The notes under the pieces were generated by a model, which searched no databases, was not told the origin of the DNA, and saw nothing but the letters and a program-made list of their open reading frames with translations. Made by a program: the position numbers and the translations under genes. Below, piece by piece: positions 9,991 through 22,800 of a stretch of DNA of 64,000 nucleotides; within the stretch, counting starts at the first letter, position 1, and each line of letters begins with the position of its first letter. The DNA comes from Eleusine coracana subsp. coracana. Taxonomy: Eukaryota; Streptophyta; Magnoliopsida; Poales; Poaceae. Location of the stretch: positions 36,268,658-36,332,657 of the forward strand of contig CM064433.1 in NCBI GenBank assembly GCA_032690845.1, written 5' to 3'.

Positions 9991-12900
9991 AAAGTACTGA
10001 ATTAGACCAAAAGCACTGTAGCATCGAACGGGGTCGGGGCCGACGCCTGGACCTACACCATCTTTACGGAAGGATTCCAGCGGTGGAGGGAAGGAGCACG
10101 ACACAGAAAAGCCATGGCGGCGGTGGGGATAACGAGAAGGGCGCCGTCTGCGTGGCTGAGCCGCCGTCGATCTGCACCAGCGCGGCACCGTGGCGTGCAA
10201 GAAGCCGGTCTGCAGGTTCTTCGTGGGGGCTGGACTCCTTATGCTTCCTCGTGTCGCTCGGCCTTTCTGGTTCGGCGCTAGTAGAAAGATACGTAGCAGC
10301 TAATAAACGTTGCATTAAAAAGTTGGAAATTCGGTTCAATAAAAAGTTACGGGAGTATGCATGGGAGGAGAGAACCCGCATCCCGACCGGGCGGGGCGGG
10401 CATCAAAACCGGGGTGGGCTCGGAGGCCCGGGCCCGTTGGTTCCTCTTTCTCTCTCCGGCCCACACCGTTGGTTCCAAAACCGGGGTGGGCTCGGATTCC
10501 GAGGGGGCTCTGCCCTCTGACCGCCGCGGCGCGGAGCACGACCACACACAGGGTGGAGGGGGGCTGAGCTACTGTAGCGGTACCATGAAGCGGGCGGCGG
10601 TGGTGGCTCGTGGCTTTTGGCATCGATTTTTTTGGGTGGTGGGACCGGAGTGTCAGCAGCGCTGTTCAGTGCGGGCAGGGGAGGGCCCACCGCGGCGACG
10701 CCTGTCTGCTGCGCGGGAGGCACCCGCTCGCAGCCACCTCAATCTCCCCATTCAGTCTCTCTCTCTCTCTCTTTCTGTGGGTGTGGGGTGTCTGTCGCTC
10801 TCCTGTGCTGCTGCAGGCGTCATCGCGAGTGGCGCATCATCTGCGCCCCGCTTTTGCACGGATCGGCTCGGGAGGTGTGCCATCCAAGGTTCTCCTCTCT
10901 TGCCCTGTGTGGTGTTTTTTTTTTTCTCTCTCAAAAGGAAAAGAAAACGAGTTCCGGGATTGGCAGGCCTTGGTGGTGGTGGGTCCACAAGCCAGGAATG
11001 CCAACTCAGGGTCAGGGCTGTGGCTCTGTGGTCCGGCTCTCGTGTCGTTCCAGATGAGGAACACGGCGCCGGGTATTGTGATAGTACAATACAACTACAC
11101 ACTCCCGTCCCGTGCTGCGTCGCGTACTCCACGCGGCGGTGCACCCGAAGCGGCCAGGCACGCCGCCGTCGCTTGCTCCCTCCCTCGGTCAGAGTCAGTC
11201 TACATCCAACAACGGATCTTCAGCATCACGGGACGTGGGTTTTTTTTTTTTTTATGAAGAACGTCCAGAACGGGCCGGCATACTGACGGGATTCATACAC
11301 ACCGAGGACGCCAAGCACTCACGGTCTTTGTTGTCTGTTGGATCGGCTACAGCGTTGTTCCATCTCGGTCACCTTTCCCGTTCCGTTCCGTTCCTCCGCC
11401 GTGCCTCGGGACCACACCGGCTACCACAGACGCTGCGAGGCACAGACAGGTGGACCGCCACGCGCTCCTCCCCGTCCGTTGCCCGCGCGCGCCGCAACAG
11501 CGGACACCCAGATCTCACACCGCGCGAGCCGCAGCGGATCCTACAGGATTTTTACGGGATCATCATCTTTTTTTTTTAAAAAAAAAACATACGGGATCAT
11601 CATCAGTGGTACTAGTACACGGGATTAGTAGCGGGTAGCCCGTATAAAAGCAGCGCGATTAGTGCGGTCGCCTCGAGGCGCGGGGCCCACCCGTCATGGT
11701 GCGCACAGGACGGTCGTCATTCGGGGGTAAGGTTACCACCACCACCACCAGAACCGCGCTGTGGTGTGGTCTGATCTGATCTCTCTCGTATCGATGGGTC
11801 AAGGACGTGCGTGGTGGTCCCCGCGTGGCAGGGCATGACGCCTGCTGCGGTTTCGGTCGGTCGGTCGGTGCGTGGGCAGACTTGCCAATGCATGTTCCTC
11901 TTCTGTTCTCTCTCTCTCTCTCTCTCTGCTGGAAATACATCCATGTTGTATCGAAAATCATCGCGGTATAGGAAAAGGAGGCGATCCGTAAAAATCCTGG
12001 CTTGTTTCATTTTGCCTTTCTGTCCCTACATTATCACGCTTTTCCTAATTACCCCATTGTTTTGCACTGTTATTGCTTGCACAAAGAGTATTTCTTTTTT
12101 CTCTCCCTGATTCATTTTGTGTTGCAACCCGTGCTAATTACCACGTCGTTTGTCCACCACACCACCTATACAGTACGCTTCAAAGTTACAGTGAATTTTC
12201 CCACTCGTTCAATACAAGACCAGAGGGAATTCATACGTAAAATCGCGTCGTCTCATTATTAGACCAGAAACAAGACCAATTGGATCGAAACTGCCGGTCG
12301 AGTTGACGCACCACATAATACGCCAGCCATGTTACGCTGCTAATTAGCATCGTCATCATCGTCCAAGAAATATATTCGCTTGTTGCGTGTCTGTCTCAGT
12401 GCTACCAAACACGCGGACATTTCTGCACCTCTGCCCCTGTCTTCTCGGTACCCTGGTTTTGTTTATGCGAGGCGCACGTTCGCTCGATCTCCCATCGTTA
12501 ATACACTATAATTAATCGCGTAAGTACGTACGAGCGGTGACAATTGTTTCACGTGCTGCGTAGACCCTGTGTGTGTTGTTTTTGGAAACAACAGGATTTG
12601 ACACAGTGAAAATAAAAAAAGTTATTGGAAGATTTTCATGGTCACGAAATCGGAGGCAGGCAAGATATATTCCCGGCTACTCCTCCTAGCCAAGTACGTA
12701 CTAGTACCATAGTAGTAGAAAAGTAGACGCGGCGATGGCGACCGTCGAAAGCCGACTCGGTCAAGCTGGAGCCTGGAGGAAGAAAGAAGGGTTCTTGCGC
12801 GGCCATCGCATTGCTATATGTGCTGCGTGTGAAACCGCAACCGATTCCTCCTGTCTCGCTGCCATGAAACAAAGATCTTTGAATTTTTTTTTAAATATTT

Positions 12901-13660
12901 AAAAAGATCTGTACAACCACTTCGATCGTGTCCCTTCTTATTAGTTTTTTTTTTATTAAAAAGACTGTAGTACCAGTACTTTTATTAATTTCACGCGACA
13001 CGCGACGCTTTGTTGCCGAGACCAGAAACGCTTGCTCACGAAAGGTTGCCGATGACAGACCATCTTGTGGCCCCGTAGCGTGTGCCACCCAGGACGAGCA
13101 AACAAAACGCTCGGGCACAAAATGTCAAATACGGAGTAATGAATGTGCTGCATCGTGTAGCCTCAGTCGCGTGCTCGGGCCATTCCAGGTTGGGTGGTGG
13201 TGGTGGTGTGGCGCTGCTGTCTGTGATCTGACGTTGCTGGCTCAGGCGGGCCCCGGCGTGTCAGGCGCCGGTCGTCAGGTGCCCGAAACGGGCGAGCAGC
13301 GCTTTCAAGGCGAACGTGGGCCGACGACGAGCGCGGAACCGGACATGTGGGTCCCGCCTGGTTCCTCGACACGACACGTCCCGGCCGTGCCCACCACCAA
13401 GGCCCCGCTGCGGCGTTGCTGACCTGCTGCTGCTGCCTGACACTGCCTGGCTAACTTGCTGCTGGCCCTCTCGCTGGTTCGCCGGCCTTCCCTTTTTTTT
13501 TTTTTTTCACTACCCTCCCAGAGATCCAAGCGCAGGCAGGCGGTATCACTTCGCTTTCGCGGGTTCGTACAAGTGTTGCCGGGTGCTTTGGCCAGGAAGC
13601 TTTGCAAATGTAACGTGAGTGGTGAGGTGTTCACTACCCACTCTAATCTTCAAGTAGGAA
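9990..13660. other. GC-rich intergenic block, no convincing gene
   Basis: GC-rich DNA with many overlapping open frames on both strands, which is expected from base composition. No frame shows a domain I recognise. There are CT-rich tracts (10752-10774, 11909-11928), A and T runs (for example 11570-11587), and a small direct repeat: AAAACCGGGGTGGGCTCGGA at about 10406 and again at about 10477. GGGCCCAC, a motif common in plant promoters, occurs at 11684-11691. It could be the relic of a promoter or a captured gene piece, but I cannot support a coding call. Confidence 0.4.
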
Positions 13661-14150
13661 AGATGACTGGGTAATGACCATGACCAGCATGGTCGAACAT
13701 GCACAGTTGCATTGTTCGAGAGAAAAAAAAAACAGTACAGTTGGAATGGACGTGGTAGGCCACACGTACGACTAGATGTCCCGTCTCCCATAAGGGCCTC
13801 GGCAATGTGAGAAATACGCCAAGTAGTTCTACTCGGTAGTATAGCTATTCTGACAGGCATCAATAAGAAAAATAAGCTTAGTGCCAACACTAAGAAAACT
13901 AAAATATTATTTCTCTCTATCATCAGTGGCAAGCTAGAGCTCTAAACACCCAAGTGCACATTTTACTTGACAGCCTTCTGCAACCATGTGGTGGTGCACA
14001 TTTTTGCTCCAACCTTGTGCACATATGGTAAAAATTTAATGATTTCAACTAAAATTCATGTAGCACTGTGGAGCCTACACACCAGGGAAGCCTCACCTGG
14101 TTTCGCCATTGTCTATCACTATTTCACACTTTTTCTTTCTGTCTTGACAG
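13661..14150. other. Intergenic, nothing recognised
   Basis: Mixed-composition DNA with short frames only. No repeat, RNA gene or domain seen. Confidence 0.4.
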
Positions 14151-14151
14151 A

Positions 14152-14381
14152 GGGCTGCAGCTGAGAGGTTTCCATTCTTTTTACTATATTGTAAAGGCCA
14201 ACTCTTACAATAATCATTGTGACATTCAGAACAACTAATATCAGCTTTTAGTGGAACTAGCTTACTATCACATTCGACAATATACTTTGTCCTTCTAAAT
14301 TGTTGTATGTGTTTCTCTTTTTTTTTTTTACGCATTGGATAATAATTTGTTGACGATCGCTTCCAAGTCATTCTATCACAT
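14152..14381. repeat. Direct repeat A, copy 1
   Basis: About 230 bp that recur at 15237-15473 with scattered substitutions; both begin GGGCTGCA and end in a TTCTATCACAT stretch. The copies are 1,085 bp apart and flank a Stowaway MITE and a 17-C run (14551-14567). It has no TG/CA ends, so it does not look like an LTR; a local duplication or two copies of an unknown repeat are both possible. Confidence 0.7.
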
Positions 14382-14868
14382 TTTTTATGGGATGAATCCA
14401 TGTTCACACAATCCAAGCTATCTTGTTAGCAAAATTTAGAGTATTTACCCTCTTTGTATGAAGAACATGTCTGTCAATACTCTTGAATTACACTGTACAT
14501 GTAACACACTACAAATTATGCCATGCACCTTAGCCGGAGCCACGGAGCATCCCCCCCCCCCCCCCCCGCCTACACACACACATACACTATAATGTCAGAG
14601 AAAAACAATACCTACAGGTGTCGTGCCTAATAAGCTTATGTTAGTTGCAGATTTGTTTGTTTGGTTGGCGATCGCTGAAAAATGGGTTCATCCTGAATCA
14701 GTCATTTTATGTTTGAAGAAAATCATCAATCACCCAACCATTCCCAGACGCCATATTTAACAAAATCTCTGATATGTAGATGGGGATTATAGTCTGCAGG
14801 GTCACATGTCCACATGCATGTTCTGTTACATTAGTATGGTTGGACAACTGTTAGGTCCGGTTCACATA

Positions 14869-15099
14869 CTTCCTCCGTTCATATTTAGATGTCGTTTTGG
14901 AGTTGAGCACGAGAAATAAGGAAAAGTAAAAAAATGGATGTATTGAAAACAAAAAGGAGAGAGGTAGAGATAGAGATGTAGTGAAAAAAGAGAATATTGT
15001 ATTAGAACCAGAGAAAGGTGCATTTAAAAGCGAGAATGACATGTAATTAGAGAAAAGTTGAAAACCTTAGAATAACATGTAAATATGAACATAGAGAGT
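14869..15099. mobile_element. Stowaway-type MITE
   Basis: The ends are imperfect inverted repeats: the left begins CTTCCTCCGTTCATATTTA, and the right, read on the other strand, begins CTCTCTATGTTCATATTTA. TA lies on both sides (14867-14868 and 15100-15101), as expected for Tc1/mariner insertion. At 231 bp it has no coding capacity and would depend on a mariner-like transposase elsewhere. Confidence 0.8.
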
Positions 15100-15236
15100 A
15101 TGTTTTTCTGTGAGTGAAAATAATGCCTGCAGATCTTGTATGGAGACTTAGAGCGAAATGTATTGTTCATTCACATATTATTAAAACAACAACAAAAACA
15201 ACACTTGAATTGAACAGCTGGATGATATGCCTGACA

Positions 15237-15473
15237 GGGCTGCAACTGGGAGGTTTCCATTCTTTTTACTATATTGTAAAGCCCAACTCTAACAATAATC
15301 ATTGTGATATTTAGAGCAACTAATATCAACTTTTAGTGAAACTTAGCTTACTATCACATTCGACAATATACTTTGTCCTTCTAAATTGTTGTATGTGTTT
15401 CTCTTTTTTTCCTGATTTTTTACGCGTTGGATAATAATTTGTTGACGATCGCTTCCAAGTCATTCTATCACAT
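15237..15473. repeat. Direct repeat A, copy 2
   Basis: Second copy of the 14152-14381 sequence in the same orientation, with several base changes and a small insertion near 15407-15417. Confidence 0.7.
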
Positions 15474-15857
15474 GTTTCTGGTGTTCTACTCCCTTCTTTT
15501 TTTTCATTTGATACTTATTTTATGAGAAATCAAATAATATATCCTGGTTTATGTTTTCTGCTAGCTTAAAATAAGAAACATGCTTTTAAACATTTTGTTG
15601 AGTGCACCGAAATCCCACAAACGCACTCTAGAATACTCTCATTTTACTTCTTTCATCCTATTATAGTAGTTTACTTGTCCCTGAAGGAAATATAACAACA
15701 TCTATTAACTCTAACATTTTCTTATAAAATAATTCATCATATTGTTTTTATATTAGTTATAGTGAAAATAACAATGATACACCTTTAATAGATGTGTGCA
15801 TATACACACATGATAGCTAAAGGGACGTCTTAATCTTTATAAAAAAAGACATCTTAA

Positions 15858-16062
15858 GGCCAGTCTCAGTGGAGACTTTCATAAGTATTAAATAGTGTGT
15901 TATATATGTATTTTTTACTAACATGATATGATAGTTATGAAGAGAGATGGTTTTCTTTCATTCCATGTGAGAGACCTTTTATTAGGATGAAAGGATGTTG
16001 GCTCACTTAACTAAAAACATATTTTGAAAAAAGTATAATAAAATAGTGCATTGAGACCGACC
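15858..16062. mobile_element. Small TIR MITE (GGCCAGTCTCA type)
   Basis: The left end GGCCAGTCTCAGTG pairs with the right end, which reads GGTCGGTCTCAATG on the other strand. The element is 205 bp and AT-rich inside. Flanking trinucleotides are TAA and TCA, so a 3-bp target duplication is only partly preserved; a Tourist/PIF-like origin is a guess. Confidence 0.55.
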
Positions 16063-16599
16063 TCAAAGATAAGAGTATGATTCAATTGTTAGCGTTTTCT
16101 CAATACTTAGCTAACAAGCAATCATTTTCATCGTACCACCTAGAGACAATTTGCAATTTATTAAAAAAAGTGTGTACTTAAAATGTGATCATGCTCAAGA
16201 CACTACTTTAATCAAGTGGGGTAGTCGATAAGTTCAATTTAAATATGCAAATTTGACTATGCGAGCCTAACCATATCTTTCTTTCTCCTCGTCAAATTCA
16301 CACGCACGCACATGAGACCCGGCCATTAAAATATCGACACAAAAGCCGTCCCCCTCTGTGGGAGGCAGCAGGGATCCGCCCTTCCAACAGGAATATTTAT
16401 TGCACCTACCCCTTGCCTGCAGGAGCGAGACAGCCCCACCCAACACTCCCCCGCGGCCCAAACCCAGCCCGTCCAAGCCCGGCCCGCTTCCACGAAATTA
16501 TTGCACCCCGGCCTCAAAGGTCGCTTCACCTCCCTCTGTTGCACACGGTAACATCACCCCCTCGCTTAAAGGCACGCGCTCGCGCCCGGGAGAGACGGG

Positions 16600-16892
16600 A
16601 AGCGGAGGAGGCTACTCCATTCCACCACCAAGACCACCCCGCGAGCGAAGTGACGTCGCCTTCTTAAATCTCTCTCTCTCTTCTCTCTCTACCTGAGCTG
16701 AGCAGTAAAAATAATTGGTTTGGGGGAGGCGGAGGGAGAGGGGAGAGCTTGCGGCCGGCGAATCGGAGGGGAATTCGGGCGGCCGAGCTCGGTCCGGCCG
16801 GGAATTCGCGCTATTCCGGCGCGGCTTCGGCGGCGGCGGGGGTGAGCGGGCGCGCGGAGGCGCCGCGGATGTGAAGATCTGGTGGCAAGCAG
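16600..16892 (+). promoter_or_regulatory. ARF core promoter and 5' UTR
   Basis: A CT-rich tract (16668-16690), typical of plant transcription start regions, is preceded by TGACGTC at about 16650, a bZIP/TGA-type site. No clear TATA box is visible. The following leader is GC-rich and contains a single ATG before the main start, at 16869. The exact transcription start is unknown. Confidence 0.45.
16869..16874 (+). promoter_or_regulatory. Start-stop uORF (ATGTGA) before ARF
   Basis: ATG is followed immediately by TGA, 18 nt before the main ATG at 16893. It is the only upstream ATG I see between the CT-rich tract and the main start. Such minimal uORFs can stall ribosomes (AUG-UAA controls NIP5;1 in Arabidopsis), and other ARF mRNAs are known to be uORF-controlled. 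Whether this one acts is inference. Confidence 0.6.
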
Positions 16893-19800
16893 ATGTCTGC
16901 TTCGGCCGCGGCTGCGGCTGCGCAAGCGGCGGTGGGAGGAGGCCGCGGCGGGCAGGGGGATGGCTCCGCGGCGGTCCGGGGTGAGTTTGGGTTGGGGGTT
17001 TGGGCATGCGGGTTTAGGTTTGGGTTTTGGCGGGTCCTGACCTGGGTCTTGGGTTTGCGCTGGCGCGTGCAGGTGGCGCCGGAGGAACGGCGCCGGAGGA
17101 CGGGATGTACACGGAGCTGTGGAACCTCTGCGCTGGGCCGCTGGTCACGGTGCCCAAGGTCGGGGACAAGGTCTACTACTTCCCACAGGGCCACATCGAG
17201 CAGGTGAGCGCGAATCAGCCGCCTAGTCCGGTGGCCGAGAGCCGGGTGTTGCCGTTTCTGCTACTGTCCTTGGGGGATTTCGCCCCTGGTTGTTGGAATT
17301 TTGAATTCGTCGCGTTTCTCGGGGATCAGAGCTCTGATGTTCCAGCTTGTTGGGGGAAATTCGGGTTCTTGGAACCAATTCTGGTTTGGCAAGTCTGTCT
17401 CATGCAATTATGGACTTTATCCTCCTCTTGGTCGAATTTCGGGGATTGGGGCGCTCCAATTTTCTAGGGGAGCTCACTGTTCTGCCGCTAATCTGGGTCA
17501 ATTTTAAACTCCTGAAAACTTGAGCTTAGGTGACAGCGTTTGGCCCTGCAGATGCAGCTTCTCAGTTCCTCCATAATATTTTGGAGTGTTTTTTTTTTTG
17601 GTTCAGTGAACTCAGGGTTGCTTCTTCTGGTCCGGGAGATGTGACCGTTTCTGTAACGAACTTCGTAGCTCTTGTGCTGGATCACTTAGTGCCTTCCGTT
17701 ACTCCTTACTTCCCGATGCACTATAGTTTGGGACAATTTGAGCTGTTTCGAGCTCATCCGCTGCTGCTGCACTTGGCAGTAATTCATGGGCCCATAGTTT
17801 CCATTTTGCGTGGATTTTTTCTTTCCTTTGTTGCTTTTACTCTATTTCCTGTGATTCTCTCTGCCATTTATAGGTTTTTCATACATGCTAGTGATCAATG
17901 ATGGCTCAGGTCTTAGTTCCAGCAATTTGGCCGGCAAAAGATTTGGTCTTTTAGGGGCTAATCATACAGATCTTGTTGTGGATTTCAGGTGGAGGCATCG
18001 ACCAACCAGGTGACTGAGCAGCACATGCAACTGTACAATCTCCCATGGAAGATCCCCTGTGAGGTCATGAACGTTGAACTGAAGGTACTTCCACAACAAC
18101 CTCTTGATCTTGCAACTTTGTGCTTTATTATATTCAATTAGTTATACATGTATTATGGTATCTTGTATGTAGGCCGAACCTGACACTGATGAGGTCTATG
18201 CTCAGCTCACTCTGCTTCCTGAATCAAAGGTATGCTACCTTTTCAGCTTCCACACTGCGCTCCATACCAAGGACATTTGTTTCAACAATCTTCATTTGTT
18301 GGTTTGGTGTGTAACAGCCTGAGGAGAATGCTTCTAGTGGGGAGGAGATGCCTGCTGCGCCTGTGTCTGCGCCTACGAGGCCACGCGTGCACTCCTTCTG
18401 CAAGACGTTGACAGCCTCGGACACAAGCACACATGGTGGCTTCTCGGTGCTCCGACGCCATGCTGATGAGTGTCTTCCTCCACTGGTTAGCATTCTGGAT
18501 TTTTACTTGATGATTTTGCTGTTGTAGGTCTGCTATTGGTAGCTAGTGGTAGTGATGCTCTTTGCTTTTGCTTCTTGCTCAGGACATGACCCGTCAGCCT
18601 CCAACACAAGAGCTGGTTGCCAAGGATCTACATGGTGCTGAATGGCGCTTTCGACACATTTTCAGAGGTGATCTGTCATCATCTTTGCTCGACTTACCAT
18701 ACTAGGGATATGCATTACACCTGCCTTTATTTATATACTGTGTAAAAAACAGTTTCGGTATGCATTAATGGCTCCTTAACTTGATCTTAAATTGGTTTTT
18801 AATGCGCTTTCCAGTACAATATCCTTGCACCAGCTTACCCCTTTGGCTTCACTGGAGGGACCAGCTGTGTTTCCTACTATATTTGCATTTTTGTTTTAGT
18901 GCATGGGTCTGTATTTGGTGATGTTATGACAAGAGGATCACCATATGGTTTTGTCAGTTAAATGGCATGTTATCTGACTTCATGTCTTAGGGAAAGTACT
19001 TTACATGTGCTGATATATATTTTTTAATTGCATTGCTCAAGTTTGTTACGGTCTCCCCTCCACACTCCCCAACCCATGTTTGTCCAATATAGGAAGATGT
19101 TCTTTGATTTGCTCTCTTTGAAATCACCTCATTGGACGTTTCCGCCAATTTCAGGTCAGCCCCGAAGACATCTTTTACAGAGTGGCTGGAGTGTTTTTGT
19201 TAGTGCCAAGCGACTTGTTGCTGGGGATGCATTCATCTTCCTGAGGTATATTCAACGAGTCTACAATGAACAACTTTTGTTCTTTCTTTTGTTTTATGCT
19301 CTAACAATTAACAAGTACTTCCACATCTGATGTGCACAGAGGTGATAATGGTGAACTACGTGTAGGAGTTAGACGTGCAATGAGGCAGCAAGCTAATGTT
19401 CCATCTTCAGTAATATCAAGCCACAGCATGCATCTTGGTGTTCTTGCTACAGCATGGCATGCTGTTAACACTGGAACCATGTTCACTGTCTACTATAAGC
19501 CTAGGTTTGTGCTAAACTCTCTGTTTTTTTAGCCTCTCATACTGAGTACATAGCTGTAGTATCTGTTAATGCACGTACTCACACACTCACACCATTGACA
19601 CACACACACACACACCAACACACAACCAGCCCTACAACTACACACACAGTAATGACAATTGCGTCCTTAAAGAGATCACCGATATCCGATGTGTGACGAG
19701 GACATCATCCTCTCATTGTGACACCACGCGCGCAAGAGGCATCACCTGAAATTTATTTAAGGGAAAACCCCAGTGAGAAACACCGGTGTCAGTTCTTGAA

Positions 19801-22800
19801 TGCAGTTTAATCCCTTTACTGAATATGTATTTCTTCAATGCATTATATTAATCTCCTAAAATGATTGCACTGCTTTTCAGGACAAGTCCAGCTGAATTTG
19901 TAGTCCCTTGCGATCGCTATGTGGAATCACTAAAACGAAATTACTCTATAGGGATGCGATTTAAGATGAGGTTTGAAGGTGAAGAGGCTCCAGAACAAAG
20001 GTATGCAGTTGTCTAGTGTGATCAGGGTATATATTTCTTTTTTTCCCTTCACCAACCATCATAGACTATTCTCTTATGAAGCAATTTGTAACCATTTGTT
20101 GTTGTGCTAGGTTCACCGGGACCATAGTTGGAATGGGGGATCCTGATTCAGGTGGATGGCCGGAGTCAAAATGGCGTTCCCTCAAGGTATCACCTTCTGC
20201 TTCTCCTTTGCTTTTGGTTGAACCTAGGCCATTGTTCTGATGTGCTTTGCTGTTACTAGGTGAGGTGGGATGAAGCTTCCTCCATTCCTCGTCCTGAAAG
20301 GGTTTCTCCCTGGCAAATAGAACCTGCCGTGAGCCCTCCCCCCATCAATCCACTTCCGGTGCCTAGAACCAAGAGGCCTCGGCCTAATCTTCTGCCTTCC
20401 CCTTCCGAATCTTCAGCTCCAACAAAAGAAGGTTTGACCTTGGCAACAATTTAGGTCATGTAGGATTGTACCTGTCTATCTGATCTTACTAATGCATGCA
20501 TTGCATCTCTCTTTGTAGCTTCCCCTAAAACCACAATCGACAGTCAGCGCAATGCCCTACAAAGGGCCTTTCAGAGCCAAGAGAATGCAATGCCAAAAGG
20601 TGGCTTTGGTGAGAGTGAGTTGGAAACTGCTCAGAAATCAGTCCTGCGGCCAGGATTGGATCATGAGATAAATCCTATTTGTATACCGAGGAAGCTAAGT
20701 TCTGATGGTTGGATGCAAATCAACAAGCCTGAGAGTTACAGTGGGATGATGTCAGGATATCAGCCACCAAAAGATGTACAGAACTCACAGGGTTTCTGTT
20801 CCTTACCTGAGCAGATCGCTGCAGGTCATTCCAATTTCTGGCACACTGTAAATGCTCAATATCAGGATCAGCAAGGAAACCATAATATGTTCCCAGGATC
20901 ATGGTCCATGCTACCTCCAAGTACAGGCTTTGGGTTGAACAAACAGAATTATCCAATGATGCAGGAAGTCGGTGGGTTTCCTCAAAGGTCGGCAAATCCG
21001 AAATTTGGGAATGGAGCTTTTACTGCAGTATCAACCCGCAGTGTTGATCAGCACTCAGCTGGCTGGTTTGGACACATGGTGCCTGGTGCTCACTTGGAAG
21101 ATTCACAGCGGCATCTAATCAAGCCTCAACCCTTGGGTGTTGCTCATGGTGACATGCAGAAATCAAAAGGCAATTCATGCAAGCTTTTCGGAATTCATCT
21201 TGACAGTCCAGCCATGTGTGAAGCATTGAAGTCTCCATCAAGTGTTGGGTATGATGGGATGCCACAAACTCCTGCAGTAGCTGAATGGAGGAGGATAGAC
21301 ACAACTGAAGTAGATAAATGTTCTGATCCACCTCAGACTCCAAAACAATTTGATACTCCAAAGGCAGAGTCTGTTCCAGAAAACCATCTTGCCTGTCCAC
21401 AAACTTCAACAAGTGCACAATGTAAATCACATGGTGGATCAACTCGAAGCTGCAAGAAGGTGTGTTTTCTTGTACTCCCTCCATACTTCAAAAAGAAGTC
21501 GTTTAGGACATGATTAGCATACCAATGACTCATTAATTAGAAGGTATTTTCCCTCTCTGTCCTTATTAATGACGTCTTGGAACTAACACAATCAATAATG
21601 TGTGCTCACCCTAGTGGTTGCTGGTTCAATTCTCCACAACTATAATATTTTTTTGTTTTTCAAGAAAACGACTTGCTTTTGTAAAATCAGCTACAGACCC
21701 AGAACGACTTCCTTTTGAAGTATGGAGGGAGTAATTATTAACCCTTTTCTTCTCTTTTTAATTTTCCAACTCCTGCCAAATGCTGCTAGAATTTTTCCTG
21801 TTATTGCTCTTTAGTGTCCAAATCAAGTGTTTTTTTTTGCTCCAATGCTTCAGGTGGCTATTTAGATTGCACCATAATGACAACAATTTCAAAACGGCAG
21901 GAGTTTTTATTTGCAATGTTCCAAGTTTGCTAGTTTTATAACCTTGAAAATTCTGCTAATCCAGACTCTAGACTTACATTAATAAAAGAGTGAATTGCAC
22001 CTGTAGTCCTGAAACTTATCATGGGTTCTCATCTAGGTCCTGGTATTTCCAAAGTGCTAAATTTGGGTCCTTAATCTTGGATTAGTGCCTAAGTAGATAT
22101 TCAAAACACCCAGATCTGGCAGGCCATGCAAGCAACCAAGTCCGATCTGGGCATTTTGGACACCCACTTAGACACTAATCAAAGTACAAGGACCTAGATT
22201 TAGCACTTTGGAAGTACCGGGAGATAGATGAGAACCCATGACAAGTTCTGGTACTGCAGGTGCAATTCACTCTTAATAAAAAGTTCCAAGTCTGATAGAG
22301 TTGCAAATTATGCCATGGTAATTAATTATCTATTTCTTTTGTATATTAGACCTGGTTTCTGCCATCTGAATGTCACTATGCAGTTTACATTTTTTATTAG
22401 ATCCCCTTTAGTCCAACTTTGATGATTCATGGAACTGTTCATTTCAGGTCCACAAGCAAGGAATTGCACTTGGCAGGTCTGTGGATCTTACGAAGTTCAA
22501 TGACTACAATGAGTTGATTTCTGAGCTAGATGAGATGTTTGACTTCAACGGTGAATTGAAGAGCTCTAATAAGGAATGGATGGTTGTCTACACTGACAAT
22601 GAAGGTGACATGATGCTGGTTGGAGATGATCCCTGGAAGTGAGTCACTCAATATTTCAGTCATTTACCAAGTTGGTATGTGTATTACAAATCTTGATTTG
22701 ATCTGATTGCCCACTTGGACAGTGAATTCTGCAACATGGTCCACAAGATATTCATCTACACAAGGGAGGAGGTCCAGCGGATGAATCCAGGCGCGCTGAA

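Noticed and set aside
10357..11286. 309-codon plus-strand frame in the GC-rich block
   Set aside because: No recognisable domain, runs through CT and T homopolymers, overlaps other long frames on both strands; explained by base composition.
20519..21459. miR160 or tasiARF target site in the ARF
   Set aside because: I looked for the target sequences in exon 12 and nearby and did not see them; class B ARF23/24 types are not expected to carry a miR160 site.
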